From Trichodelitschia bisporula (Eukaryota; Ascomycota; Dothideomycetes; Phaeotrichales; Phaeotrichaceae): a DNA stretch of 64,000 nucleotides. Position 1 is the first letter of the stretch; every line of letters begins with the position of its first letter. Under the pieces are notes generated by a model. It did not search any database. It had not been told where the DNA came from and saw only the letters and a list, made by a program, of their open reading frames with translations. The position numbers were made by a program, and so were the translations under genes. The stretch lies in the NCBI GenBank assembly GCA_010356995.1, contig ML996687.1, positions 1,769,148 to 1,833,147 of the forward strand, in the 5' to 3' direction. This document shows positions 21,618 to 32,782 of the stretch, in pieces.

Positions 21618-24600
21618 TCAGTTATCGCCATTCCGCCTTTTCGCCGCGTCCAACGCCGCCATCAACCTCTCCTTTCTCGCTGCCTCCTCGGGATCGTCGC
21701 TTGTTCTCTTCGTTCCGAGCAGAACGTCCAACTCCGTTTGGGCCTCCCTCAAATCTCCCTCCAGAGCCTGGACGCGCTTCACCGACTCCTCTATGAGCTT
21801 CTCATCTTCAATCCCCCTTTCACGCTCAAGCCGATCAAAGTATTCCGGGCCATCCCCTTTCAACTTCGCGCTGGCAACCGACACTTCGTACTCGCATTCG
21901 TTGAGGTTCATCTCCACGACCTCAAAGTGCTTCATCAGCTTTGTAGAGTCAGCCGACACGTCGGCTAATACGGCGCATGCCTCCGTGATCAACTTTGCGA
22001 CTTCGGGATCCACCCCTCTAGCAGCGGCTTGCGCCGCAGCATCGCGCACCTGTGCCATGAACTCCTCGTTTTCGCCGACTCCCCTCTCCATGGAGGCATC
22101 CACTATCTTCCACAGCCTCTTGCACCGCTCAGCCCGCTCAACCTTCGCCTTGATCTCCGCCCGCTTCTCATTCAGCTCGAAGGCCTTTTCCATCTTCTTC
22201 ATGCTAGCAATGTCGCCTCTGGCATAAAATGGCTTAGTCTCCGTTCGCTTGTACCGCCGATCCCGCTCCACCACGGCCTTGGTAACCTCCTCGTACCGCT
22301 CCTCGAGCGACTTGTGTACCTGTAGCGCCACGCCAACGGCATCCGCCAAGTCAGTGTCCCCCGGCAATGGGGCAAGCGCCCTGAAACCCGCCACACCGGT
22401 ACGCACAAGCGCTTCCGCGTCCGCGTACAGATTCATTACGCCGCCAATCTGCTCCTGAAGCGTCCGGAAGACGGGATCAAACACATCCCTATTGTAACTC
22501 GCGTATTCTTCTCTGTCCTCAGCAGCTTTACGGTCGAGCTCTTCGGCCTTGGCTTGATTCTCAAGTGTTTCGATATCCCCGTAGCCGATTTCCTGGTCTT
22601 CATACAACTCGTTCGTCCGTTGCTCTGCTGCGTCTTGACGGGCGCGGCGCTCGACTTCGAGACGGTCCCGTTTCTGCGCCGCCCCGGTCTCCCAAGACTT
22701 CGTGAGTACGCTGATGAAACCAAAGTCTGAGGGGTACTTCGTGAGCGATGTGCGGATAAGCCGCAAATCCTTAGAGGGTGTAGAGTCAGCAGACTGAGAT
22801 GGCAGAAGAGACTGGAGGAGCTCAATGGGGGTCTTGCGGGTCGTTTTCACCCCGGGCTCTTTGAATATCTGAGGGGCTGTCGGCGGATCCTGGACCTGGG
22901 GAGCAGGTGTCTTGGGTTTCAGAGGCGGTGGCAAAGGGGCTTCGGGTTTGATGATAGGCGTCTCCAGCTCTCCCAAGAAAGTCTCGTGCTTAGAAAAGCT
23001 CTTTCCTTTGGCTGGAGGGGCTGATGAAGGGGCCACTGGAGGGGGGGCATAAATTGGAGTATAGACAGGTTGGGTAACTGGGGTAGTGGAGGGAGATGAA
23101 GCCTTTCCGCTTGTGCTTGCGGCGGGTGTGTAAACGAATGGCATGTACTTAACATCGACCGTAGGAGGCGATGTTACTGACGGCGCTGAAGCCCCGTCAG
23201 GAAGAGTGTCCCTGCGGTACGGCTTGAATGCAGGCTTCGGGTCTGGCGGCGGTGCTGCTTTGGGCTCAACCGAAACCACCGAAAACTGATTCGCGTCGGA
23301 GCCAGGAGTGCTAGGCAAGCTCGTTACTGACTGCCGAGGTACAAGTATCGGCCGGCCCCCAGGGCTGTACTGGGGTTCGGAATCAACCATAATGAAGTCT
23401 GAGGGCGGAGACGCAGCCCGAGCCTTGAGATCGGTCTGGATCGGAGCCGGTTTCGGAGTGCCTAGCGGGCTGACCTTCTGCTGCTTGAAGCCTTGCACTT
23501 CACCCTCGGATCCGAATGGAAGGTCGACACCTCTCAAGCTAGACTCAGCATTGACGAAGTCCATGAAGACCTTGAGTTTTTCTTGTACGGTATTGGCGTT
23601 AGACTCTGTGTAGAGAATATCCCTAAAGCGTTCAAGCGAGCCTCTGAACCAAGGATCAAGCCCGGGGGCGATGTCGACTGGAGGCGCAGGCTTGTTCTTT
23701 TCGTCTTCCAATTCGGATTGCGCATCTTCCAGCTGTATTTTCAGATCATCCAGCCGCTGCCTCGCATCCTCGAGGTCCTTCTTCGAATCTCCCAGCTGCC
23801 TGTTCAGATCTGCGACCTGGGCCACACTTGATGCCAGCGCGAGTTCTTTTTCGGAGAACATAGCTTCTGCCGATTCTTTCTCCGTCTTCAAAGTTTTCAT
23901 GGCGCTTTCAGCGTCGGAAAGTTTTTTCCGCAAAGTTTCTAGCTCCGACTGAGTTTGACGGGCGACTTGAGCAGCTTCTGCCTCCCGGAGGTCTGATTTC
24001 TCCTGTAGCTCATTCAAAGATGTTTCCAACTGGTTCGTCACGGAACCCTTCTGCGCAATCACAGAGTCCTTTTGAGCCAGTAGAGAATCCTTTTGGCTGA
24101 GCAGAGAATCCTTGTGAACCAAGGAGCTTTCCTTTTGGGCGAGCAGTGAATCCTTGTGAGCTAATGAGCTTTCCTTTTGAGCAAGTTCTGACTCCACATT
24201 TGCCAGTTTAGATCGCAGGGTACTGAGTTCAGTCTGAGAACTTGCAAGTGCAGCAGCACTCTCTGGATCTGCACGCGGGGTGGTATGTGGAGGATAGCCC
24301 TGGACCATAGGAGGTTCCTGCATGGGGCCCTGTCGCCTATCGTCCGGATATATGGTCCGTTCGGCGGACTGATGTGCTGCAGAAACGACGGCGTGGGTTT
24401 GCGGCAGCGCAACAGGGTACGCACCGAACCCATCATCCATCACAAAGGATGTCGGCGTGTTTGGCGGCAAAGTGATCCTTCCCTGGTCATGTGTACGGTT
24501 TGGATATCCACTGGGCTTGGACGGGGCAGGGCTCGATGAAGACGGAGCAATAATGCCTCCAACCACTGGCGGCTGGCTAACCTCGGAGACAATCGGTGCT

Positions 24601-26448
24601 GGTGGACTCGCAGAAGGTGGAACGACGGCATTTTGCGGAAAAGCCATTGATTGAGGCCGCCTGATATTCAACGGAGCCGGTGCCTGAGGGGCGGGCCAGC
24701 TGTCCTCTTGAACGTTCGTATTTCCGGTATCAAATGGCGATCTGTTGTCCAGCGAATCCGACGGCAGTTCAGCGGCAGCAAGCGGTGCGGGTGCTTCGTC
24801 CGATGTTTTGTGGCTGTACATCGCAGTGTCGTCAATCTCATCCGTGGACGGGCCAAAGTATTCCCAGTCAGAAGGGCCCCCAAAACCCAGCGCAGAGGCG
24901 TTCGTGGCATTGGTCCGCCGTACAGATGGCTTGTCCGGTACTGGGGGTGGAGCAGCCGTTATGCTCTCAGCCGGTGTTGGTACTGAATCTCTTGACACCC
25001 GTGAGCTGCTGCGTGAAGGCCCGTCATACCGCAATTGATCTAAGCTCACAACACTTTGGCGCGTTATCAATGGAGATATAGGGACATCATTCAAACTTTG
25101 CACCGGACTCTGAACCCTCTGGTACGACGAAGTTTGGCCCTGCGATGAAGGACGTACAACCGATGCAGCGTGTGATGACGCGGGAGCCCCGTAATGGCCA
25201 GGCCATGCGTTGTTTTGGGCATCTAACGGCTGTGTCTGGGCCTGGCTCGCAGCTGAAGCCGGAGGTATTGGGACGGACTCAGACTGACCAGAGTACGGGG
25301 GCTGATTGAGGCCAGCCTGGGTGGTGTGTGCCTCATCATACTGGGAATATAGCTGCTGTGGAACTGGAGGTGGATTATAGCCGGAAGTAGACTGATGTGG
25401 AGTGCCTTGACTAGGTTGGGTCTGATAGGGATGGATCGACTTTGGTGCCACAGGTGCGGTACCCGCTTGATACGCCGGAGGAGGCTCGGAAGTCGGCGCA
25501 TATGTGGAGCCTTGCGAAGCGCTGTGCCCATGCGACCAGTTCTGGGTTTGATAGCTTCCAGATGTGGGCAGATTGCCAGAGGCTGCACTTGAGCCGTACC
25601 CCGATTGAGGAGGTCCATAAGGTGGTCTATTATGAGCTGGACTAAAGCTTGAGGCTGGTGGGTGTGCGGGAACATTGCCTTGATTTTGGCTGTACGGACG
25701 CTGGTACGGGTCATTGGATGAGGCATTCGAAGTGGCCGGCGCATACGGCGATTGGCTTTGTGGGCGATTGTATTGCCTTGGAGGTTCATGCTGTGGTTGG
25801 GCATAACCGGGCTGCGCATTGGGCTCGTGTTTGTGACTCTGCGGCTGCTGAGAGTATGGCGTAGGTTGTGGCCAGCCCGCTACGTTTTGCGAGACTTGCT
25901 CTTGGTACGCGGAGGGTAAGGACGGCAGAGGAGGTTGGGGATACTGCGGCGCTGAATCTTGATATTGGGAATAAGCGTTACCGCCTACACGGGGCTAGCA
26001 TGGCAACGTCAATAAGTTCCCTCAATGGCTTGTCCAATCTGCTTACAGGAGGAGGGGGCGGCTGCTGCTGGTATTGGGATTGACCGCCGTAATTGTAGCC
26101 GGACGCGTTGTCCTGCGCTTGGTACGGTGGGCGAGCCGGGGGCGGCGGCGCTTGTTGGTAACCAGTTTGCGCATGTACTGGAGGGCCCTGCGGTACGTTC
26201 CATTGTGACTGCGGGGGTTGAGGTGGGGGAGGAGGCGCGTAGCTGTAAGGACCTGAGTGAGCACGACCATCAGCGCGGCTCACAACGCGCGGACAACAGA
26301 AACGCGGCGTCTCACCAGCACTAGACAATCGTTGCTCACCATATGTAGTGGTGGGCGGTCGCTGGTATGGATCATGCCGTTGATATGGATCTTGCGGCAC
26401 AGTATTGCCATATCCCAGGGGCGCAGGTGGTGGTGGTGGAGCGGCCAT
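21618..26448 (-). CDS. Large P/Q-rich coiled-coil protein, uncharacterised
   Basis: Exons 26448-26340, 26252-26047 and 25994-21618, 1563 aa. Intron 1 (GTGAGC...ACTCAG) and intron 2 (GTAAGC...GCTAG) keep the frame; the last acceptor at CTAG|CCC CGT is the only one that avoids a stop. Residues 1-~560 are rich in Pro, Gln, Tyr and Ser (PYQRHDPYQRPPTTTYG, many QPQ/YQ motifs), prion-like in composition. A short conserved-looking piece reads GFGGPSDWEYFGPSTDEIDD. A coiled coil with heptad repeats follows (separate entry), then a proline-rich linker and a ~400-residue helical C-terminal region starting near PIELLQSLLPS. I do not recognise it. The low-complexity head plus coiled coil would fit a scaffold or condensate protein, but that is inference. 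Confidence 0.85.
24049..24189 (-). repeat. In-frame tandem heptad repeats inside the coiled-coil gene
   Basis: Seven near-copies of a 21-bp unit encode LLAQKES / SLAHKDS type heptads (LAQKESS, LAHKDSL, LAQKESS, LVHKDSL, LSQKDSL, LAQKDSV, IAQKGSV), arranged as a 42-bp higher-order pattern. The copies keep frame and heptad phase, so unit number could vary between strains without breaking the protein. Confidence 0.85.
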
Positions 26449-26945
26449 GGCGGGCTAGCTGTCGATGGAAGGTGGCGCTGGCTCAGCTGAAGGAGAGGAT
26501 ATAGGCCATGCGATAAGAGGCTTCTCAGGGAGCAAAGTCGGCGATACGTCGTGAAGTAAAAGAAGTGCTGCGATCAGCTTGTCAAGATACAAAGGGATGG
26601 CGTGTTCACCAAACGGCAGCAGCTGCTGGGAGTCGATGTCGTTGAGGCTGAAGCGCCAAAAGGTGGCTGTACAGACGCCACGGCGCATGACACCAAAAAG
26701 CACATGTTCACAAGGGATACGAACCGGGGATAGGAATTCTGACCGTACTTAGTAGAACTAGGAGAGATGACGCAAATGTTGCTACATAACTCAAGAAGCA
26801 AAGTGTTTGATGGAGTCTATAGAACCTTTTTGAGCAGCCCAAACTCCAAGATACACGATGCCTCTCCACACCACAAAATGAATCTACGCGGAACTCCTTT
26901 ATCATGACTATGGAATACAGTGTATGCACAGACGACGCCGTCCCT
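26449..26945. other. Intergenic region between the coiled-coil gene and the SERCA gene
   Basis: 497 bp. Upstream region of the coiled-coil gene and 3' flank of the calcium pump, both on the minus strand. No gene seen. Confidence 0.5.
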
Positions 26946-29900
26946 CTATTCGCCCTTCAGCACTTTGGGGCTCTTCGTCGATGTCTTGGGCAGATAAATC
27001 TGCCTCTCCGCAAACTTGAGAACTTCGTCGATTGCGCTACTAAAGTCAGCCTGAGCTTCCTCAAATCATCGTGCACTTACATTATTGGCGCGCTGATGAG
27101 AAGGACTGCCTTCCACTCGTTCCAGTCAAGCGGAGCGATGGAGAAGAGGCCTTGGAGGAAGGGGATGTAGAGGAGAGCAAAGTGAAGCGCCATGGACAGG
27201 CAGATCGCATAAACGAGCATCATGTTCTTCCAGAGCGGGAGCGTAAGGAGGGACTCGCTCGATGACAGAGCATTCATGGCGTTGAGCATCTCAATCACGA
27301 CGAGGCTGCAGATCCGTTAGCAAAGCGTTGCCACATATACGAGATGCCTACATCGACAGGGAGACGGTTGATGCCGACTTCGCCATGGAGTTCGAGAACA
27401 TCTCGCAGCCAATCTCCGGAAAGTCTGTAGAGCAGCGGTGAAAGTTGGTCTAGACGGGTAAGATACTGCCAGAAAACTCTGTGGACTGCTTACCAGATGG
27501 CTGAACGTGATTTGCGGCCCCGCCGGATTGAACATGAACCACCAGGCATATCCAAAAACAGTAGCAAGACCCACGTATGTTCCGATAACCATGTAGCGGA
27601 AAAAGAGCCAGCCACCCACAAGCGGCTCATCACGCTTGCGAGGAGCCCGCCTCATGAGATCATGGTCCGGGGGGTTGAATGAAAGTGCCGTTGCTGGCAG
27701 CCCGTCAGTGACAAGGTTGACCCAAAGAAGCTGCACCGGAATAAGCGCCTCGGGCATGCCCGCAGCAGCAGTAAGAAAAATGGAAACAACTTCGCCGATA
27801 TTAGACGAGATCAGATAGCGAATGAACTGCTGCGTGTTGTTGAAGATAGAACGCCCTTCCTCAACGGCGGACTCGATCGTTGCGAAGTTGTTATCGGCGA
27901 GCACCATGTCGGCTGCGAGGCGCGCAACATCCGTTCCCGAACCCATGGCTACGCCAATGTCAGCCTTCTTCAGGGCGGGAGCATCATTGACGCCGTCGCC
28001 AGTCATGGCTACGACCTCTCCGGCAGACTGCAGAAGGTCGACAAGCTTGGACTTGTGCGTGGGTTCGGTACGGGAGAAGAGCGAGGCGCGCTTTGCCGCG
28101 GCCAGTTTCTCTGCCTCGCTAAGCTCGTCAAACTCGCGTCCAGTGTAGCTCTTGCCGGTAAGGTCCTCGTCGACGCCAAACACGCCGATTTGACGGCAAA
28201 TGGTCTCCGCGGTGTTCTTGCTGTCACCCGTAATAACAACCACACGGATTCCCGCCATCCGGCACTTGCGAATTGCCTCAGCCACTTCGGGGCGCGGCGG
28301 ATCCCGCATGCCAACCAGTCCAATGAGCGTCATGTTCTGTTCCAGCTTCAGGTAATCCTTGGAAGACTTCGCGGTGCGAGAAAGCGGATTGGAGCCGACG
28401 TCGTCCACGGTAGCCAGTGCCATAACACGCAGCCCACGATTTCCATATTCCACAACTTCTCTGGAGATCAACTGCGACAGTTTTGAATCGAGTGGCACCC
28501 TTTTACCATGCGTTCCGGCAACAGCGTGGGAGCACCGAGCGAGAATTGTTTCCGGCGCGCCTTTTACAAGAAGACGTTGCTTATTGTTCGTGCCTTCGAC
28601 GAGAACAGACATGCTCTTCCGGTCACGCGAGAATTCATAAGTGGCTAACACCGGTGCTTGGTCCTCGTAGTACTTGCTGTGGTAATGAAGACGGCGCTCC
28701 AGGGGAAGTTGAGTTCTCGCTTCATTGAAGGCAGTCTGCGGTGTTCCAATCTTTTCCACGAGAACGCGAAGGGCACCTTCCGTTGGTTCGCCGACGATGC
28801 TGTATGTGCCGTTTTTGGCGTCAAGAGACAGCTTGGAGTCGTTGCAAAGTGCAGCGACTTCGGCAAGTTGCTGAAGCGTCGGGGTTGCGGCAGGATGCTC
28901 GAGCGCTTTGCCACGGAACGTGACGCCACCCTCCGGAGCAAAGCTCGTGCCTTGAACATCAACTTCTTCCAGGCTCTTTCCGTCCTCGCCGATGAAGACG
29001 ATCTTATTGACGCTCATTTGGTTCGTGGTAATGGTTCCAGTCTTGTCCGAGCAGATAACGCTGCAACTTCCGAGGGTCTCTACAGATGGCAGGTTGCGCA
29101 CTACGGCATTCTTGGCTGCCATCTTGCGAGTTCCAAGGGCGAGGCATGTCGTGATGACCACAGCGAGACCTTCCGGAATTGCGGCAACACCAAGGGACAC
29201 GGCAATCTATGTGGATTAGCGGAGACAAACAATGAGGAAGCGCAACCCACCTTCAGATAGTAGACGGCTCCCTTGGCCCAGCTCCCATGTGAGGGATCAC
29301 TGAAGTGGCGAACGTTGATGAGCCAAACTACGATACAGATTACCGTAATGACCTTTGCAAGCTTATCGCCAAAGTCATTCAGCTTCTCCTTCAGAGGAGT
29401 AGGCTGCGAGATCTGGGAGGTGATGCTCTCGTGAATATCCCCAATAGCCGTGTTCGGACCGGTAAGCACCACAAGGGCGTTCGCGTGGCCTGTAACGACC
29501 GTGGTGCCGGAGAAGAGCATATTGACTTGGTCTTGCTTGACCGCATCCTTGTCCTTGATCGGCTTGATGCTCTTACCGACACTTTCACTTTCGCCAGTGA
29601 GAATAGACTGGTCGACGCTGAAGGCATTGCTATGGATCGAAAGAAGCCTGCAGTCCGCAGGCACTCTATCTCCAACCGCAACCGTGATGATATCCCCGGG
29701 CACCAGGTGCTCAGCCTTGATGCGCTTCACAGCCCCAGCCCGTATGACCTTTGCCTCGTTGGCCGAGTATTCCTGAAGCGCGGCAATCGCCTTTTCTGCG
29801 CTGCTCTCCTGAGAGACTCCCACGACAGCATTGAGGATAAGGATAGTAAGGATCTACGGCATCGAGAGCGGTTAGCGCGATCAAGCGGGTGGAGTCAGGA

Positions 29901-30236
29901 AACGTACGACAACGGGATCAACAAAGGCCGTCCAGCCGTCTCCACCTTCGAACAGCGCGAGGACGAAAGAGAGGGCAGCAGAGCCTAGCAGTATGAGAAC
30001 GAGCTGATCTTTAAATTGCTCTAGAATGAGCTCCCATATGGGCGTGGCCGGCTCTTCCGGCAAGGCTAAGGAGAGTCAGTACAAAGCTTTCGTTGTGAGC
30101 AGATGAGAAGATAAGTACCATTACGGCCATGCTTCGCCCTCAGGACTTCAACACGCGCTTCGTTGAGACCTTTAGCTTCGGTAACATCAAAGTGCTTGAG
30201 CACTTCTTGCGTCGAGCGAACAAAAGCATCGTCCAT
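26946..30236 (-). CDS. SERCA-type calcium-transporting ATPase
   Basis: Seven exons: 30236-30119, 30065-29908, 29853-29251, 29206-27494, 27449-27352, 27305-27081, 27039-26946; 1002 aa, the usual SERCA length. All six introns are 41-54 nt. Visible motifs in order: TGES (actuator), PEGLAVV in helix 4, DKTGT (phosphorylated Asp), KGAPE (nucleotide site), [11 protein letters not shown] hinge. Calcium ligands are complete: Glu of PEGL, Asn/Glu of SSNIGEV, Asn/Thr/Asp of WVNLVTDG, and Glu of [11 protein letters not shown]. The last exon encodes a short tail ending SPKVLKGE with no clear ER-retrieval signal. Role: ATP-driven uptake of Ca2+ into the ER/secretory pathway, like Neurospora NCA-1. The sequence shows no sign of inactivation. 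Confidence 0.95.
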
Positions 30237-30813
30237 GATGGAGCTCGGACAAAGGGCTGCACTCCGCCAAGACGGGGTTTAAGATGGGATGAAAGCTACT
30301 GGAAGACAAGGGACAGAGGCCTCTGCAGAGGAAGGGACAGCAAAGAATGGCTTTATCAAACGGTTGATGAAATTGCAGAAGGCGCCGTGAAGGCGTGGAG
30401 AAGGTTGCAGATACGATTCGTCGGTGTTGCGAACTACAATCTGGCCTCTTGTCAAAAATGGACGTGACCCCAGACGTTACGTACCGCCACTCGATGCGTG
30501 CCAAGTTAGCGGGAGCTAAGTCACATGTAGCGCGTTTGCCACGATGTCACGGGATTTCCAGTTTTGAGCTTCAAGGCATCCTGCATGAGCTTGAGATGGA
30601 AGTATTGATCAAATTGAGAGTTCGCATGGCATCTTTGTGGTACAGGGTGCTTTTCTCGAGAGTCTATCACTTCCAGTGACAACGCACGACTGTGAACGAT
30701 ACAGCAGTGCCAATGCTTTGGCTACAGCTTGATACGTCATAGGGTTCAGAAGAGAGACCGTCTCATCGTCATGAAGCTTGCTCTGCCTATTGAAAATTCA
30801 AAACTCGCTCGAC
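30237..30813. other. Intergenic region upstream of the SERCA gene
   Basis: 577 bp containing the calcium-pump promoter and the 3' flank of the next minus-strand gene. No gene seen. Confidence 0.5.
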
Positions 30814-31113
30814 TCAGGCTCCACCCTCACGCTTTGCGTACTCGTCCTCAATGCGCCCTGCGTACTGTCTGTCCGCATCGCTTTCGGGTAAGGTTAATGC
30901 CGCGCGGACCGATTCTCCTTCGGCCGGATAGTAGATGGCCTCTGCTTTCGGCTCCTCTCCCGTCCGTTCGGAGGTGGTGTAAACTGTTGTGCCTGAGGGG
31001 TCGGAAGCCGTGATTTTGGTGCGATGGGCCTCTTGCGGTTCCGCTCCGTTCACCGACGCGGAGAAAGAGGAGTTGCTGATGGAAGCCGATTTGAAGGTTG
31101 ACTGAAAAGGCAT
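30814..31113 (-). CDS. Small conserved fungal hydrophilic protein
   Basis: Single exon, 99 aa. I take MPFQSTFKSASISNSSFSAS (ATG 31113) as the start; an upstream in-frame ATG at 31167 would add 18 residues of unlikely sequence. The protein is hydrophilic and acidic towards the end (DADRQYAGRIEDEYAKREGG), with no membrane segment or cysteine motif. The opening MxFxSTFKSAS resembles a widespread short fungal protein of unknown function that I remember only in outline. Confidence 0.65.
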   Translation of the reverse strand: MPFQSTFKSASISNSSFSASVNGAEPQEAHRTKITASDPSGTTVYTTSERTGEEPKAEAIYYPAEGESVRAALTLPESDADRQYAGRIEDEYAKREGGA

Positions 31114-31918
31114 GATGTTTATATCGAGGTGGTCAAGATGTGAATTGCGGCTGCAGACAGAAGGCATGGATCCTTTTTATGTCTGTCGGCAAGGGACATA
31201 GGTATGACGTCCGCCTCGTCATCGAGCCGCCCTGCACAGCGGAGCATGCTCCGTCGTCTTCTCTTCAGCCTCCTCCAAGCCATTGCGTCATTAAATCTCA
31301 ATAGTCGCACTCAGCCTTCTCGAACTCTTGTGACCCCGCAATACGCAATTCATCCGCCGCGGTCCAGTGCCGGACTCTGGGGCAAGCCTCTGCCGCGTGC
31401 ACACCGCCGCAGGTTTTCCTCCGGAACGAAGCCGAACAGCTAGGGCTGACCTGCGTTCGGTTTGCCTTGCGACTGAAACAGCACCTCATCCCTCGTTCTT
31501 TAACCTACTCTCGCTCCTCTGCTTGTTTCCGTTTAGCACCTCGGCACCCAATTTCACTATCCCTGGGAACTGTTTGACAGCCTTCGGGAAGCTAGCCGGA
31601 TTGGGGTACTCTACGTACTGCTGTAGCCGGAAGCACGGTTACGCATATGTGGACTGAATGTTCCGCGGACGTGGACCGGGATGGCACGCGGCGAAGCTCT
31701 AATCCAACGAATGCCGAACTCGTTTGAGTGGTTCTGCCCATCTAAAATAAATATAAAATGCGTCCTCTGGTCGCCAGGTATCCGCCTTAGCGTATTGACG
31801 CGACGTCGCGAGGCTATATACGGTGCCACTCCCACTGCTCACCATCCCCTCGCAACATCAACACTCCACGGGAACCCAACAGTCTCTACTGACATCCCCC
31901 ACACTCCTTCAAGGCACA
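31114..31918. promoter_or_regulatory. Divergent promoter region with TATA-like elements
   Basis: 805 bp between two outward-facing starts. On the plus strand AATATAAAATG lies near 31749 and CTATATAC near 31814, about 105 bp before the VOC-protein start. No convincing gene. Confidence 0.5.
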
Positions 31919-32413
31919 ATGAAGTTCTCCAACCCCCTCCTCCTGGCCGTTGCCTCCCTCACCGCCGCTCAGACCACAACCCCGCGAACAACCCCCGTCC
32001 TCGGCGCCGTCGGCATAGCCGTAGCCTCCATCCCCAACTCCGTCAAATTCTACACCGAGGTGCTGGGCCTCAAGCCTACGGGGCAGACCTACAACACGCC
32101 GCAATTCGACGAGGTCGTGCTCTCGCTGCCGTACCCCAACGCCGGATCCGCGATCGTCCTGATGCAGTGGAAGACGCCGAAGAATACCACCAATATCCCC
32201 GTCAAGCTAGCGTTTTATGTCCCGGATGTTAAGGCGCAGATTGAGAAGATCCGTGCGGCTGGAAAGGAGATCGTGCTTGAGCCGGGGTCGGGGAAGATTG
32301 GCGGCGTGACGCTGCCGACGGCCATGGCGAGGGATGTGGATGGATACCTGTTGGAGTTTAATCCGCTTTCGCTGCTTACGGCGGCTCCGGCGAAGAAGCC
32401 GGGGCGGGTTTGA
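31919..32413 (+). CDS. Secreted VOC/glyoxalase-fold protein
   Basis: Single exon, 164 aa, ATG 31919. Residues 1-18 (MKFSNPLLLAVASLTAAQ) form a secretion signal with likely cleavage after AAQ. The rest is one VOC module pair: GAVGIAVASIPNSVKFYTEVLGL (first beta-alpha), FDEVVLSLPYP, VKLAFYVPDVKAQIEKIRAAG and DVDGYLLEFNPLS. The usual metal-ligand histidines are absent: Ala replaces the first (LGAVGI where LxHVxI is common) and Lys the second (VKLAFYV where HLAFxV is common). Only the final Glu (LLEFNP) remains. A metal-dependent lyase or dioxygenase activity is therefore doubtful. The tail AAPAKKPGRV is basic with no retention signal. Confidence 0.85.
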   Translation: MKFSNPLLLAVASLTAAQTTTPRTTPVLGAVGIAVASIPNSVKFYTEVLGLKPTGQTYNTPQFDEVVLSLPYPNAGSAIVLMQWKTPKNTTNIPVKLAFYVPDVKAQIEKIRAAGKEIVLEPGSGKIGGVTLPTAMARDVDGYLLEFNPLSLLTAAPAKKPGRV

Positions 32414-32782
32414 GTCCCGGGTCGTTCTGTGCCAGTATCGGCATGGGGGAGGGAAGGAGGGAGGGCCTAGGAAGTGGGAAGTGGAAGGCTATACAAAATG
32501 AAAACTTCTGGCTTTAACGGCGGGCAAGCCTCATGCAAGCAAGTTGGTAATGCAAAGCCAAAAACGGCAACTGTTACTTTGATTCGGGTAATCGCACCAG
32601 AACCGGGGTATCACTCTCCAGCCGTTCCCACTAGTCGTGTTTCTCGGAATCCAACTGAGAGACCAAAGAAAGAAAACCCTCCCTCGGGCGACGAGCAAAA
32701 GACTACCATAACGCCGAAAAGTCGGACACTTCCTAAAGCGATATGTCCAAGTCCACGCTCAAAACGCTCATCTGCCATATTC
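32414..32782. other. Convergent 3' flanks
   Basis: 369 bp between opposing stop codons; no gene seen. Confidence 0.5.

Noticed and set aside
31204-31443. 79-aa plus-strand frame
   Set aside because: It lies in the divergent promoter, Ser/Arg-rich without domain or conservation cue.
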